Assembly (NCBI GenBank): GCA_016180645.1
Contig: JACPAV010000003.1
Location: forward strand, 186,001 to 250,000
Direction: 5' to 3'
Origin: Nitrospirota bacterium
Lineage (GTDB): Bacteria; JACPQY01
DNA: 64,000 nucleotides
Shown: positions 44,990-53,199 of the stretch, one piece after another
How the letters are laid out: each line of letters starts with the position of its first letter
How positions within the stretch are numbered: the first letter of the stretch is position 1
Position numbers and translations under genes: made by a program
The notes under the pieces: generated by a model
Databases searched by the model: none
The model's input: the letters and a program-made list of their open reading frames with translations, nothing else
What the model was told of the DNA's origin: nothing

Positions 44990-45393
44990 TAGCGGATGGC
45001 GGGAAGGTCGGGGATCTCGTGACGCTTCTCGGCGATGATCGTTTTCCAGCCGTCGTACAGGGTGCTGAGCAGATTGACCACCTGATCGATGTGGCCGGTG
45101 GAATTCCTGATATTGGCCTCCGTGAGGTGCCGCGTCATGAAGAAGTAGAGACTTCGAAGGTTCTTGGCGATCTCGCCTCCAGCCTCCTCATTGATGGCCA
45201 TGTTGAGGGCCGAAATGATGCTGATGGCCTTCGTGAGGTGCTTCCCTTTCTCAGGGATGTTCTTCTGCTCCATTTTCTCCCGGGCCATCTTGAGGTGATT
45301 CACGGCGCCCTCGTACATCATCAGGATGAGTTGACCCTGCTGGGCCGTGTTTATGGAAGCTTGCCGGTAGGCCTTGACGGGATCAAATGGCAT
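44989..45393 (-). CDS. fliS: Flagellin export chaperone FliS
   Basis: 134 residues with the FliS helical pattern: AYRQASINTAQQGQLILMMYEGA, then GKHLTKAISIISALN and YFFMTRHLTEANI. It binds flagellin C-termini in the cytosol before export. It follows fliD by 57 bases and was probably transcribed with it from the sigma-28 promoter at 47409. Confidence 0.95.
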   Translation of the reverse strand: MPFDPVKAYRQASINTAQQGQLILMMYEGAVNHLKMAREKMEQKNIPEKGKHLTKAISIISALNMAINEEAGGEIAKNLRSLYFFMTRHLTEANIRNSTGHIDQVVNLLSTLYDGWKTIIAEKRHEIPDLPAIR

Positions 45394-45450
45394 TCACTCA
45401 CCTCCTTCGCCGATTATCCAAGCTTACCATCGGTTGGAAAGCTTTCAACT

Positions 45451-47286
45451 TTACTTGCCGGTTGCGATTCCGGACCGGGAGGCCAGGAAGTCTCCCTGCG
45501 ATTGGAAATTCGCCAGGGCCGATTCCAGCGCGGTGAATTTTTTCTGCAACCGCTCCTCGATTCCCGCGATGTAGTCCTCCTGGTCCTGCAATCTCTGATT
45601 GTAGAAGAAATTAAGGTCGCCCAGTTGATCCATTTCGCTCTGGAGGATGCCCGCCGCGGAGCCCGTCCCGTTGATGAGGTCCTTGAGAATGTCTTCAAGC
45701 CTGGAGCCGATGCCCGGCGAAGTGTTTTTCACGGTGGTAAATCCTGCGCCCGAGACCAAGCCCAAGGTCACTTCCGCCGATCCCGAGCTCAAGCTCTTGA
45801 CGTCTTCATCGTAGAGAATGTTGTCCCCGTAAAGCGCGAGCCGGACGGTGCCATCGGGCTGTTCGACCACTCTCGCATTGAGGATTCCCCGACCGTCCTC
45901 GTTGATGATGTCCCGTAGGGAGTTGAGCTGCGTCTGGTTGTCGCCGGCGGTCACCGTTCCGGACACGCTGATCGTAATGCCCTTGATGTTGAAACTCATG
46001 TTGACCGTTCCACCGCTGAGCGAAACATTGTTGGCTGTCTTCGTGAAATTGTCGGATGTGAATTTGTAACCGCGGAACAATTCTCCCACGTCGGCGAAGC
46101 TGGAGGCCATCCTGCTCTGGAGATCGGCGGTATCAAAGAGGAGCAGGCCGGTCCGGTCGAACTCCAGTCCCATGTCCGGGGCATTGCGATAGTTCTTCGG
46201 CTGTCCGATGACATCGAGGCCCAGAGCGCTGATCATGGAATCGCGCATTTGGCGGACGGCCGAGTCCGACTGAAGGATCCCGGCCGTCTGGGTCTCTTCG
46301 TCGAAAGTCGTCTGCTTTTTGACAAATGTCTGCACGTTGTTGACCGCGTCCACAAGCGACTGGATGTTGTTCTGGAGCGTGGCGGTGTCGTTGTTCACCG
46401 TGAGCGTAACCGTGCCCGAGCCGAACGTGCTGATAAACTCCAAACCCACACCCGGAATGAGGGTCGAGACGGAGTTGGTGTCAAATGAGAACGCCACATT
46501 GCCGACGGAGAGCGAAAGGTCGAGGTTGTCCTGAACGACGTTTGATTCCTCACTGTCGATCGTGAGAGCATCGCCGGCATAGCCGGTAGAGACGAGCCCC
46601 AGTGCCTTGAAGTCGGTCAACGCCGCGCTCCCCGAATTAAGCGAAAACGAGATGTCTCCGAGGGCTCCACGGCTATCGTCAACGGCATCCCCCCCGCCGA
46701 GAGTCGAGCCGGTGTTCTTGGCGACGATCATGAGCCGCGCATTGTCGGTGCCCGAATTGACAACAAAGGCGTTGACGATGTCGCCGGCGTCCTGATTGAT
46801 GTCCGTCGCCAATTGCGCCAGTTGGTCCTCAGGGTCGATGGTGGAGAAATCCACGGTGGACACCGACCGGGTGACGCCATTGGATTTGATTCCGAACGAC
46901 AAGGTGTTGTCGCTGATCGCTCCCCCACCCAGCGTGGTCATCGAGGCCAGAATTTCACCTTGGGCCAGCTTTCGAACCTGCGTAATGGGGTACGCTCCTG
47001 TGAGCGCGTTGGAGCCAACGGAGGAGATTCGGATCTTGTTCGTGTCGCTGCTGGTGGCCGTCTTGGGGCGGGCGCCGGAAACGGTGTTCAGTTTGGCCGC
47101 GGCGGATTTGACGGCGCCGATCAGAGAGTTGAATTCCCGGAGCTTGTCGATCCGCTCGATATTCTTCTGGATCGACCGCTCGATGGGCGCAATGCGTTGA
47201 TCCCGCTCGATCTGGATGAGCTGGGAAATGATCGAATTGAAATCGATGCCGGAGACGAGTCCGGTAACGGTGATTCTACCGCCCAA
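45451..47286 (-). CDS. fliD: Filament cap protein FliD
   Basis: 611 residues. The N-terminus TVTGLVSGIDFNSIISQLIQIERDQ is the FliD_N signature. FliD_C motifs follow near the end, with a coiled-coil C-terminus (YNQRLQDQEDYIAGIEERLQKKFTALESALANFQSQ). FliD caps the growing filament and folds flagellin into place. A sigma-28 promoter lies 120 bases upstream, and fliS follows. Confidence 0.95.
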   Translation of the reverse strand: MGGRITVTGLVSGIDFNSIISQLIQIERDQRIAPIERSIQKNIERIDKLREFNSLIGAVKSAAAKLNTVSGARPKTATSSDTNKIRISSVGSNALTGAYPITQVRKLAQGEILASMTTLGGGAISDNTLSFGIKSNGVTRSVSTVDFSTIDPEDQLAQLATDINQDAGDIVNAFVVNSGTDNARLMIVAKNTGSTLGGGDAVDDSRGALGDISFSLNSGSAALTDFKALGLVSTGYAGDALTIDSEESNVVQDNLDLSLSVGNVAFSFDTNSVSTLIPGVGLEFISTFGSGTVTLTVNNDTATLQNNIQSLVDAVNNVQTFVKKQTTFDEETQTAGILQSDSAVRQMRDSMISALGLDVIGQPKNYRNAPDMGLEFDRTGLLLFDTADLQSRMASSFADVGELFRGYKFTSDNFTKTANNVSLSGGTVNMSFNIKGITISVSGTVTAGDNQTQLNSLRDIINEDGRGILNARVVEQPDGTVRLALYGDNILYDEDVKSLSSGSAEVTLGLVSGAGFTTVKNTSPGIGSRLEDILKDLINGTGSAAGILQSEMDQLGDLNFFYNQRLQDQEDYIAGIEERLQKKFTALESALANFQSQGDFLASRSGIATGK

Positions 47287-47408
47287 TGCTTCCCCCAGTC
47301 CGGCGGAACTCGGAGATTCGGCCCGCGCCGGAATCGATTCTCTTCAAAACGTGTCCCTCCTTGGACATCATGGTGTCTACCCTGGAGCGCAACGCGCTCC
47401 TATCGACA

Positions 47409-47435
47409 TGATCGGCATCCCCCGGAAAAACTTAA
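47409..47435 (-). promoter_or_regulatory. Sigma-28 promoter of fliD-fliS
   Basis: TTAAGTTT (47428-47435), N11, GCCGATCA (47409-47416), read on the minus strand, close to TAAAGTTT-N11-GCCGATAA. Confidence 0.75.
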
Positions 47436-47457
47436 GAAGACTTCCTAACTTGGGCGC

Positions 47458-47487
47458 CTCTCCCGCTCGCTTCCGCGAGCGGGAGAG
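47458..47487. terminator. Hairpin downstream of flagellin 1
   Basis: CTCTCCCGCTCGC, loop TTCC, then the exact complement: a 13-bp perfect stem 21 bases after the flagellin 1 stop. There is no T tract, but it separates flagellin 1 from the fliD promoter. Confidence 0.6.
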
Positions 47488-47508
47488 ACAACCCGAAAGG
47501 ACTGCGGC

Positions 47509-48435
47509 CTAGCCGAGCAGGGTGAGCACGCTCTGCTGGAGCAGGTTGGCCTGCGCCAGAAAGGCCATGCCGGCCTGCGTCAGGATCGACTTCGACGTGA
47601 AGTTCGCCACTTCCGACGCGAAGTCGACGTCGCGGATCTGCGAGAGCGACGCCGTCAGATTGGCATTGGTGTTCTCATCGCTCTTCTGCGCCTGGATGAA
47701 CGTATCCTGCGCTCCGCCCAGGGCGCCCCGGAAGAATGAGAGCGACTTCACCGCCGCGTCCACAGACGTCAACACGCTCTTGGCCGAGGAGATGGAAGAC
47801 ATCGTGCCAAGTTGCAGCATGCCGGCGTTCGTGGCGGCAGCCCCCGTAACGATTCCGCCGGCCACGCGCAACGAGTTCTCCACGGAGGAGATCCCGTTAC
47901 CGAAGACGAACGGAACCAGATTGTTCGCCGCCGGACCCAAGGCAAACTTGAGCCCCGACAGGGTCTGGCTCGTTGAAATCGATACGGCCGATCCGGTTCC
48001 ACCGGTCGAGTTCGTGGTGGCCATGAGCGAGATGCTCCCGTACTTGGTCGTGCTCAAGACGCGCTGGACTTCGCTCTTCAAATTGGTGAACTCGATGTCG
48101 AGCCCTTTCCGGCCCGCCGAGTCAACCGTACCGTTCGTCGCCTGCAATGAGAGCGAGCGCATCTTGTTCAGGATATCCACGACTCCCGACGTGGCGGAAT
48201 CCGCCATCTGGATCAGGTTGATCGCCTCGGCCGCGTTCCGCCCGGACTGGGCGAACCCGACGGCGTCCGCATTCAACCTCTGGGAGATGGCCAGCCCCGG
48301 AATGTCATCCGATGGACTGACGATTCTCAATCCCGAAGACAGTTTCTGGATGGAACTCTGAGCCGAAGAGAAATTCCGGTTCAGGTTGAGGGTCGCCAGA
48401 ATGGCGCCCATGTTGGTGTTGATTCTTGTACCCAT
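47509..48435 (-). CDS. fliC: Flagellin 1
   Basis: 308 residues. The conserved D0/D1 ends are intact: MGTRINTNMGAILATLNLNR and IQKLSSGLRIVSPSDD at the start, SILTQAGMAFLAQANLLQQS at the end. The variable middle is short, with a conserved LKFALGPAANNLVPFVFGN segment, so the subunit lacks large outer domains. AAGGAGG precedes the ATG. The sigma-28 promoter is about 430 bases upstream, leaving a long leader. It is closest in sequence to flagellin 2. Confidence 0.95.
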   Translation of the reverse strand: MGTRINTNMGAILATLNLNRNFSSAQSSIQKLSSGLRIVSPSDDIPGLAISQRLNADAVGFAQSGRNAAEAINLIQMADSATSGVVDILNKMRSLSLQATNGTVDSAGRKGLDIEFTNLKSEVQRVLSTTKYGSISLMATTNSTGGTGSAVSISTSQTLSGLKFALGPAANNLVPFVFGNGISSVENSLRVAGGIVTGAAATNAGMLQLGTMSSISSAKSVLTSVDAAVKSLSFFRGALGGAQDTFIQAQKSDENTNANLTASLSQIRDVDFASEVANFTSKSILTQAGMAFLAQANLLQQSVLTLLG

Positions 48436-48632
48436 GGTATTGCCTCCTTGCCTTTTGCCGACGGGCGATCAAACCCGTCTACTCCTTGTTGCCTTGTGGC
48501 CGTCGGAACGCTGTTTCCCTCAGGTTCCGTCGACCCTGTTCCTTTTGTGTTACGGTGTGTTACCTTGAATGCCTACTTTCTGCGAGAGGGGCATCACCCC
48601 TGGTCAGATTCAGGACCTCCTTTCCAAATGAA

Positions 48633-48726
48633 CCCCGTTAGAGGCTCTCACGAAGCTTCCGACCCCGTGCTACGCGAAAAAGGTTTGCCTCCCTCCCCGC
48701 CCCAAGCCGCAGGGCCTCTAACGGGG
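48633..48726. repeat. Inverted-repeat element with 13-bp perfect arms
   Basis: CCCCGTTAGAGGC (48633-48645) and its exact complement (48714-48726) flank about 68 bases. The GTTAGAGGC core is shared with the fliS-end palindrome at 44974-44989. It lies in the flagellin 1 leader and overlaps the tail of a small ORF. Confidence 0.75.
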
Positions 48727-48857
48727 TGAAGTGCCTTGTACACCAGAGCTGCCGTTCCCACGATGGTTGCCAGGCATGTGGCCACGGTGGTCAAAAGCAT
48801 GCCGTCCAGTAGGACATGACTCGCTCCGAGATACGCCGATTCCAAGTCAATAATCAT
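48648..48857 (-). CDS. Possible small membrane protein in the flagellin 1 leader
   Basis: 69 residues. The first ~44 (MIIDLESAYLGASHVLLDGM followed by a hydrophobic LLTTVATCLATIVGTAALVY segment) look like a single-pass membrane protein. The last ~20 are encoded by the inverted-repeat element. The ATG is 13 bases below the sigma-28 -10 box, so the leader would be only a few bases long. It may be spurious. Confidence 0.3.
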   Translation of the reverse strand: MIIDLESAYLGASHVLLDGMLLTTVATCLATIVGTAALVYKALHPVRGPAAWGGEGGKPFSRSTGSEAS

Positions 48858-48870
48858 CCTTGATCGACAA

Positions 48871-48897
48871 GATCGGACCGTCCCGTAGAAACTTTAG
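48871..48897 (-). promoter_or_regulatory. Sigma-28 promoter upstream of flagellin 1
   Basis: TAAAGTTT (48890-48897), N11, TCCGATCT (48871-48878), minus strand. The -35 is a perfect match to the sigma-28 consensus. Apart from this promoter, the small ORF and the palindrome, nothing else is seen in 48436-49016. Confidence 0.75.
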
Positions 48898-49016
48898 TTG
48901 TTTCAGCATCTTAGCAAACAGGCTTCGATTACCATGACAAGAATCTCCAACTTGTACGCCGGCTCACATAGGAACGCGACTCAAGTCCGCGACCGGTCCG
49001 ACGATTCTCGAAGTGG

Positions 49017-50483
49017 GTGAATATGCCGCGGAGGCCTATCCTATTCTGGGCAATGTGGCCGGATGAAATCTCGGCCCAGTTCGAGCGTTATTTCAAGGTC
49101 GTATATTTACAGGAACACCCGAACACCTATGCCGTCGGGCCCAATCATCGATTGGACCAGCGATTCGAGGATCTCGCGCGCACAAGCCCAGACACCCCAC
49201 GAATCTTCTTTCTTAACAGCTGGACCAAGTGCGACTCCCTGCTCGGCCTCGATCGAATCCACGCGCCAAAGGTGGCTTACCTCCACGACTCGCATTTCGA
49301 CCTTGAATCCTTCGACTGGGATCTGGCTCAGGGCTTCTCGCACGTACTCTTGGAGAACCAGATCTCGGTCGACTACCATGTGCGCCGCGGCGCCAGAAAC
49401 GTAGTGACGTGGTGCCCGCTCTATTTCAAGGGCACCCGTGCCGAGGCCCGACAATACCTCCCTTCGACGACTCGCCCGCTCGACGTGGTCTTCGTCGGAA
49501 ATACCAAGGAACAGATCCACCCGGGGCGCGTGGATTTTCTCCGTGCCTTGGAACGTCGGCTGGGCGATCGAGTTCGATGTTTCTTCGGCCCCGGAAATCT
49601 TCGAGAAATCTACCCGCGCGCCAAGATCGTCATCAATGAATCCTGGCGGCCTCAGACGGGATCTACGGACGCGGCCTACGGCGTCAATTTCCGCGTATTC
49701 GAAGCGATGGCCTGCGGGGCCTTCCTCCTGACAGACTCCCCGTCCCCTTCCATGTCCGTCCTCTTCAAGGAGGGGGGTCACTTTGCGAGTTTTCGCCATG
49801 GGGATGCCGAAGATGCCGCAGACCGGATCCAATACTATTTGTCCGCAGAGGGGGAAAGAGTCCGGATGGCTACGGCCGGCTGGGAGGAAACCTGTCGTCT
49901 GCATACCGTCGACGCTCGAGCGGATTCGCTGGTCCCCCTCCTGGAGGAACTGGCCGAGAAAGGCATGGGTGTCCCGGCCATGCCGCAGGGTCACACTCTC
50001 CCCCCCATCGCGGACGTCCTGTCCGCCGAAAAGGTCGAGAATACGGCCGGCCTCACGTCCGCCCGCGTCTCCTTCCACCTCGGTCGCGCCCTTCTGCGGT
50101 CGCTCCTGGCCTGGAGACAGCAGGGAGCGAGCGAGCGGAATTTCTATTTTGTTGAGCGCCTTGAAGAAGCCCACCGGCTGCTCCGAGATGCCCTCCGCTC
50201 CCCCGAATGGGCGGGAGCAGCGACCGCACTCCTCCCCGTGATCCGTTTTGCACTGGGGGATCGACAGGGTGCGATCGCAGAGTGGACGAGCCTCATGGAT
50301 TCACCTCCTTCGGCGCCCTACTGCGGCATGATTCTGGGAGTGCTCCTCGATCGGGTTGACGCGGTTGGCCGAAACGCCACACTGAAACGCCTTTCCCAGC
50401 TAGCCACCACCCGCCTGTCCAACGAGGAGAGCAGGATACTCGCCGAAATCGCCTGTCGTGCCTTCTACGCGGAAGCGGCGTGA
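49017..50483 (+). CDS. Glycosyltransferase, CgeB/GT1-like, in the flagellin locus
   Basis: 488 residues from GTG 49017, or from ATG 49023. The fold is GT-B-like: an N-terminal half with PKVAYLHDSHFDLESFDWDLAQ, then a C-terminal donor-binding half with LDVVFVGNTKEQIHPGRVDFL and VNFRVFEAMACGAFLLTDSP (E-x7-E-type acidic region). This resembles the CgeB/'glycosyl transferase 1-2' group found with flagellin glycosylation genes. Residues about 327-349 (LPPIADVLSAEKVENTAG) are encoded by the dispersed 65-bp repeat. Its TGA lies in a 57-bp repeat leading to the next glycosyltransferase. Flagellin is the likely acceptor, by context only. Confidence 0.75.
   Translation: MNMPRRPILFWAMWPDEISAQFERYFKVVYLQEHPNTYAVGPNHRLDQRFEDLARTSPDTPRIFFLNSWTKCDSLLGLDRIHAPKVAYLHDSHFDLESFDWDLAQGFSHVLLENQISVDYHVRRGARNVVTWCPLYFKGTRAEARQYLPSTTRPLDVVFVGNTKEQIHPGRVDFLRALERRLGDRVRCFFGPGNLREIYPRAKIVINESWRPQTGSTDAAYGVNFRVFEAMACGAFLLTDSPSPSMSVLFKEGGHFASFRHGDAEDAADRIQYYLSAEGERVRMATAGWEETCRLHTVDARADSLVPLLEELAEKGMGVPAMPQGHTLPPIADVLSAEKVENTAGLTSARVSFHLGRALLRSLLAWRQQGASERNFYFVERLEEAHRLLRDALRSPEWAGAATALLPVIRFALGDRQGAIAEWTSLMDSPPSAPYCGMILGVLLDRVDAVGRNATLKRLSQLATTRLSNEESRILAEIACRAFYAEAA
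49996..50062 (-). repeat. Dispersed ~65-bp repeat, copy B (in glycosyltransferase)
   Basis: Read on the minus strand this matches 26838-26905 along most of its length, including the palindromic GGCGGACAGGACGTCCGC core. The host genes read it on opposite strands. Confidence 0.75.
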
Positions 50484-50590
50484 ATCCGTATTACTTTTCC
50501 GATCGCCGTCCCCGAAGCGAAGCGAAGGAGGGCGGCGTGAATCCCCATCACTTTTCCGATCGCCGTCCGTGCAGCGAAGCGGAGGGGACG
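50478..50590. repeat. Tandem pair of a 57-bp repeat joining two glycosyltransferase genes
   Basis: Units 50478-50534 and 50535-50590 share 'cttttccgatcgccgtcc' and a CCGTCC...GGACGG (or GGGCGG) hairpin. Each begins gcgtgaatcc and ends with a GGAGG-like tract. Unit 1 supplies the TGA of the first gene; the end of unit 2 (ggaggggacg) is an ideal ribosome-binding site for GTG 50593. A third copy is at 63021. Confidence 0.85.
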
Positions 50591-50592
50591 GC

Positions 50593-51900
50593 GTGAGCGG
50601 GGTGGGACAACCCTCCAATCCACTTACCCGGCCATCCGACTATCCGTTTCTTGAACCCGGCGTCCTCATCGGTGAATTGAGCGAACAGTTCGGCAAAGCA
50701 GCCCGCAACCCTTCCCAATGGTCCGTCCTTGTCCACCAGTCCCTGAACGACGCCGAAGAGGCCGGCGGCGCTCGAATTCTTCAGCCGCTTGCCAGGATCT
50801 ACCTCTTCGCCCTCGTCAGCGTGGCCATGCGGGAGAATCGCGCCCAGGATGTAGACGCCATCCTGCGCCGCTACCTCCTGGCCGCCCCGGATGACTTTCT
50901 CCTCCTGTATCTTCATACGACTCTGTGCAATTTCCTGGGCTGCGACTCGTCGGATCGGCAGCGGCTGCTCCATTCCATCGCAGACGCCCCACGGCCGGAA
51001 GCCCCCGGCTTCGACATTCGTCCGCCGCGGTGTTCCCCCCCCCGGATTTCCATTGCGATTTCAACATGGAACCGTCTGGAGTCGTTGGGGCAAGCGTTGG
51101 ATGCCCTTCGCCACAACACGCGCCACCCCTACGAGGTGATCGTCTATGACAATGCCAGTACGGATGGTTCCCCGCGGGCCCTCCGCAATTGGCAGGAAAG
51201 CTTCCCCCAACTCGGAGTGATAAGTTCCTCCGGCCCCCGCGCCACATCGGAATCCTATAACCTGGCGCTTCGAGCGGCCAGAGGGGACATCGTCGGCTTT
51301 CTGGCGGACGACGTGGAAGTCGCTCCGGACTGGGATATTCAGATTTGCGATACCCTGAGCGGGCGGGCGGAAACGGGCGCCGCGCACTCTCTCGTGCTTG
51401 ATTCCGCCGGCCGGATCACCTTCAGCGGCACCTACTTCGGACACCTCAGCCGCAAACACGCGTGGATCAACGGCACGGCCAATCCGCATCCGCTGGAAGG
51501 AACCCTGCTGGGGCATGCAACCCTCCCATCCGAGCCGTGGAACGCCGATGTAGGAGCGTACCTCTTCATGCGCAGGGACGTGTTCGAGCAAGTCCATGTC
51601 TTCGACACGCGCTACTCCCACTACTGGGGAGACTACGACGCCAGCTACCAAATTCGCGGCATGGGATTGGAGATCAAGATATGCCCGCAAAGCCGGATGG
51701 TGGACCTCCAAGGCCGCGCTTTGGATTCGCCCCGCGAGGACGCCGCGGACGTAACCGCTCTCGCCGACCTCTTCTACGCTCCCGAACGCGTACTCAGCGA
51801 GCTACGGGCCCCAACTTCCGCCATGCTCCGATGCTTCCGTGATCGACTCCTGTTCGAATCCAAGTGGTTCGCCTACCGAAACAAATCACGTCCAACCTAG
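50593..51900 (+). CDS. Family 2 glycosyltransferase in the flagellin locus
   Basis: GTG 50593 with GGAGGGG seven bases upstream is preferred; the frame is open through the repeat from 50458 but that part is repeat-coded (about 435 residues retained). After a ~150-residue helical N-domain comes a GT-A domain: ISIAISTWNRLESLGQALDALR, VIVYDNASTDGSPRAL, the DxD-like LADDVEVAPDWD and later HYWGDYDASYQIRGMG. Such enzymes add a sugar from a nucleotide donor. It is coupled to the preceding glycosyltransferase and lies between flagellins, so flagellin modification is the likely role. Confidence 0.8.
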   Translation: MSGVGQPSNPLTRPSDYPFLEPGVLIGELSEQFGKAARNPSQWSVLVHQSLNDAEEAGGARILQPLARIYLFALVSVAMRENRAQDVDAILRRYLLAAPDDFLLLYLHTTLCNFLGCDSSDRQRLLHSIADAPRPEAPGFDIRPPRCSPPRISIAISTWNRLESLGQALDALRHNTRHPYEVIVYDNASTDGSPRALRNWQESFPQLGVISSSGPRATSESYNLALRAARGDIVGFLADDVEVAPDWDIQICDTLSGRAETGAAHSLVLDSAGRITFSGTYFGHLSRKHAWINGTANPHPLEGTLLGHATLPSEPWNADVGAYLFMRRDVFEQVHVFDTRYSHYWGDYDASYQIRGMGLEIKICPQSRMVDLQGRALDSPREDAADVTALADLFYAPERVLSELRAPTSAMLRCFRDRLLFESKWFAYRNKSRPT

Positions 51901-51902
51901 CC

Positions 51903-51938
51903 AAAAAAAGCCCCCCACCACAGCGTGGCGGGGGGCCG
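51903..51938 (-). terminator. Rho-independent terminator of flagellin 2
   Basis: On the minus strand, GCCACGC-type stem (GCCCCCCACCAC/GTGGCGGGGGGC, one G.T) is followed by seven T residues (complement of 51902-51908), about 25 bases after the flagellin 2 stop. Confidence 0.85.
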
Positions 51939-51962
51939 GGGGACTATCCGCGAAATTGCGGA

Positions 51963-52889
51963 CTAGCCGAGAAGCGTGAGGACTGACTGAGCCAGCAGAT
52001 TCGCCTGCGCCAGGAAGGCCTGCGAAGCCTGCACCAGGATCGACTTGGACGTAAAGTTCGCCACTTCCGTCGCAAAGTCGACGTCTCTCACCGCTGAGAG
52101 TGAGGCCTGGAGATTGGCGTTTGAGTTCTCATCGCTCTTCTGCGCCTGGATGAGCGTATCCTGCATGCCGCCCAGCGCGCCTCGGAAGAACGAGAGCGAC
52201 TTCACCGCCGCGTCCACGCTCGTCAGCACGCTCTTCGCCGAGGAGATGGACGACATCGTGCCCAGTTGCAACATTCCGGCGTTCGTGGCGGCAGCCGCCG
52301 TAACGATTCCGCCGGCCACGCGCAACGAGTTCTCCACGGAAGAGATGCCGTTACCAAACACGAACGGCACCAGGTTGTTGGCCGCCGGACCGAGCGCGAA
52401 TTTGAGTCCGGGCAGCGTCTGCGCCGCGGAAATGGAGGCGATGGAGCCGGTTCCGCCGGAGGAGTTGGTCGTCGCCATCAGCGTAATCGTGCCGTACTTG
52501 GTCGTGCTCAGCACGCGCTGAACCTCGCTCTTCAGAACCCTGAACTCGATATCGAGCCCCTGCCGGCCCGCCGAATCGATGGTGCCGTTCGCCGCCGAAA
52601 GCGCGAGCGAACGGACCTTGTTCAGGATATCCACGATGCCGGCGGTAGCGGAATCGGCCATCTGGACCAGGTTGATGCCCTCGGCCGCGTTCCGGCCCGA
52701 CTGCGCGTATCCCACCGCGTCTGCGTTCAACCGCTGTGAAATGGCCAGGCCGGCAATGTCGTCGGCCGGCCGCACAATGCGCAAACCGGACGACAGCTTC
52801 TCAATTGAACTCTGAGCCGAAGAGAAATTCCGGTTCAGGTTCAGGGTCGCCAGTATGGCGCCCATGTTGGTGTTGATCCTTGTGCCCAT
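51963..52889 (-). CDS. Flagellin 2
   Basis: 308 residues, nearly identical to flagellin 1 in both conserved ends (MGTRINTNMGAILATLNLNR; SILVQASQAFLAQANLLAQS) and in the middle segment LKFALGPAANNLVPFVFGN. AAGGAGG precedes the ATG. Its own sigma-28 promoter (53092-53118) gives a leader near 195 bases with a TGAGGGA/TCCCTCA hairpin. A strong terminator follows. It is divergent from the large FliD-like gene. Confidence 0.95.
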   Translation of the reverse strand: MGTRINTNMGAILATLNLNRNFSSAQSSIEKLSSGLRIVRPADDIAGLAISQRLNADAVGYAQSGRNAAEGINLVQMADSATAGIVDILNKVRSLALSAANGTIDSAGRQGLDIEFRVLKSEVQRVLSTTKYGTITLMATTNSSGGTGSIASISAAQTLPGLKFALGPAANNLVPFVFGNGISSVENSLRVAGGIVTAAAATNAGMLQLGTMSSISSAKSVLTSVDAAVKSLSFFRGALGGMQDTLIQAQKSDENSNANLQASLSAVRDVDFATEVANFTSKSILVQASQAFLAQANLLAQSVLTLLG

Positions 52890-52946
52890 AGTAGTGTCGC
52901 CTCCTTGGAACCGCCCCTCCCAGAGCGGTTCAAATCTGACTTTTAT

Positions 52947-52967
52947 TGAGGGAGAAACCTTCCCTCA
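52947..52967 (-). other. Leader hairpin of flagellin 2
   Basis: TGAGGGA, 7-base loop, TCCCTCA inside the 5' leader. A second perfect Shine-Dalgarno (AGGAGGTGA, 53033-53041) upstream precedes a two-codon ORF (ATG TGC TGA, 53022-53030). Confidence 0.4.
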
Positions 52968-53091
52968 TTAAGTTTGGACAGTCAGTGAAGTTTTGAATCT
53001 ACGGACCAAGCCAACGATGCTTCAGCACATGTCACCTCCTAGTTGCTCCGTTCCTTGCCTGGCCGCTTCTTAAGAAACGGCCTTAATCGAC

Positions 53092-53118
53092 CTATCGGAA
53101 GCCTCATGGATAACTTTA
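53092..53118 (-). promoter_or_regulatory. Sigma-28 promoter of flagellin 2
   Basis: TAAAGTTA (53111-53118), N11, TCCGATAG (53092-53099), minus strand. It is back-to-back with the promoter of the FliD-like gene. Confidence 0.75.
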
Positions 53119-53156
53119 ATGTTATCAATAACTTAGAACACATTCTGAGGTTATCC

Positions 53157-53184
53157 TAAAGTTTGTTCTCAAGTTTGCCGATGT
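53157..53184 (+). promoter_or_regulatory. Sigma-28 promoter of the large FliD-like gene
   Basis: TAAAGTTT (53157-53164), 12-base spacer, GCCGATGT (53177-53184). It ends 15 bases before ATG 53200, so the leader is very short and ATG 53209 may be used. The rest of 52890-53199 is leader sequence. Confidence 0.7.
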
Positions 53185-53199
53185 CGAATAGGGAACCTT

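Noticed and set aside
48979-49012. Possible sigma-28 promoter before the first glycosyltransferase
   Set aside because: TCAAGTCC and CGACGATT match the consensus poorly and the spacing is off.
50458-50592. N-terminal extension of the second glycosyltransferase
   Set aside because: It consists entirely of the 57-bp repeats and overlaps the end of the previous gene; GTG 50593 has a strong ribosome-binding site.
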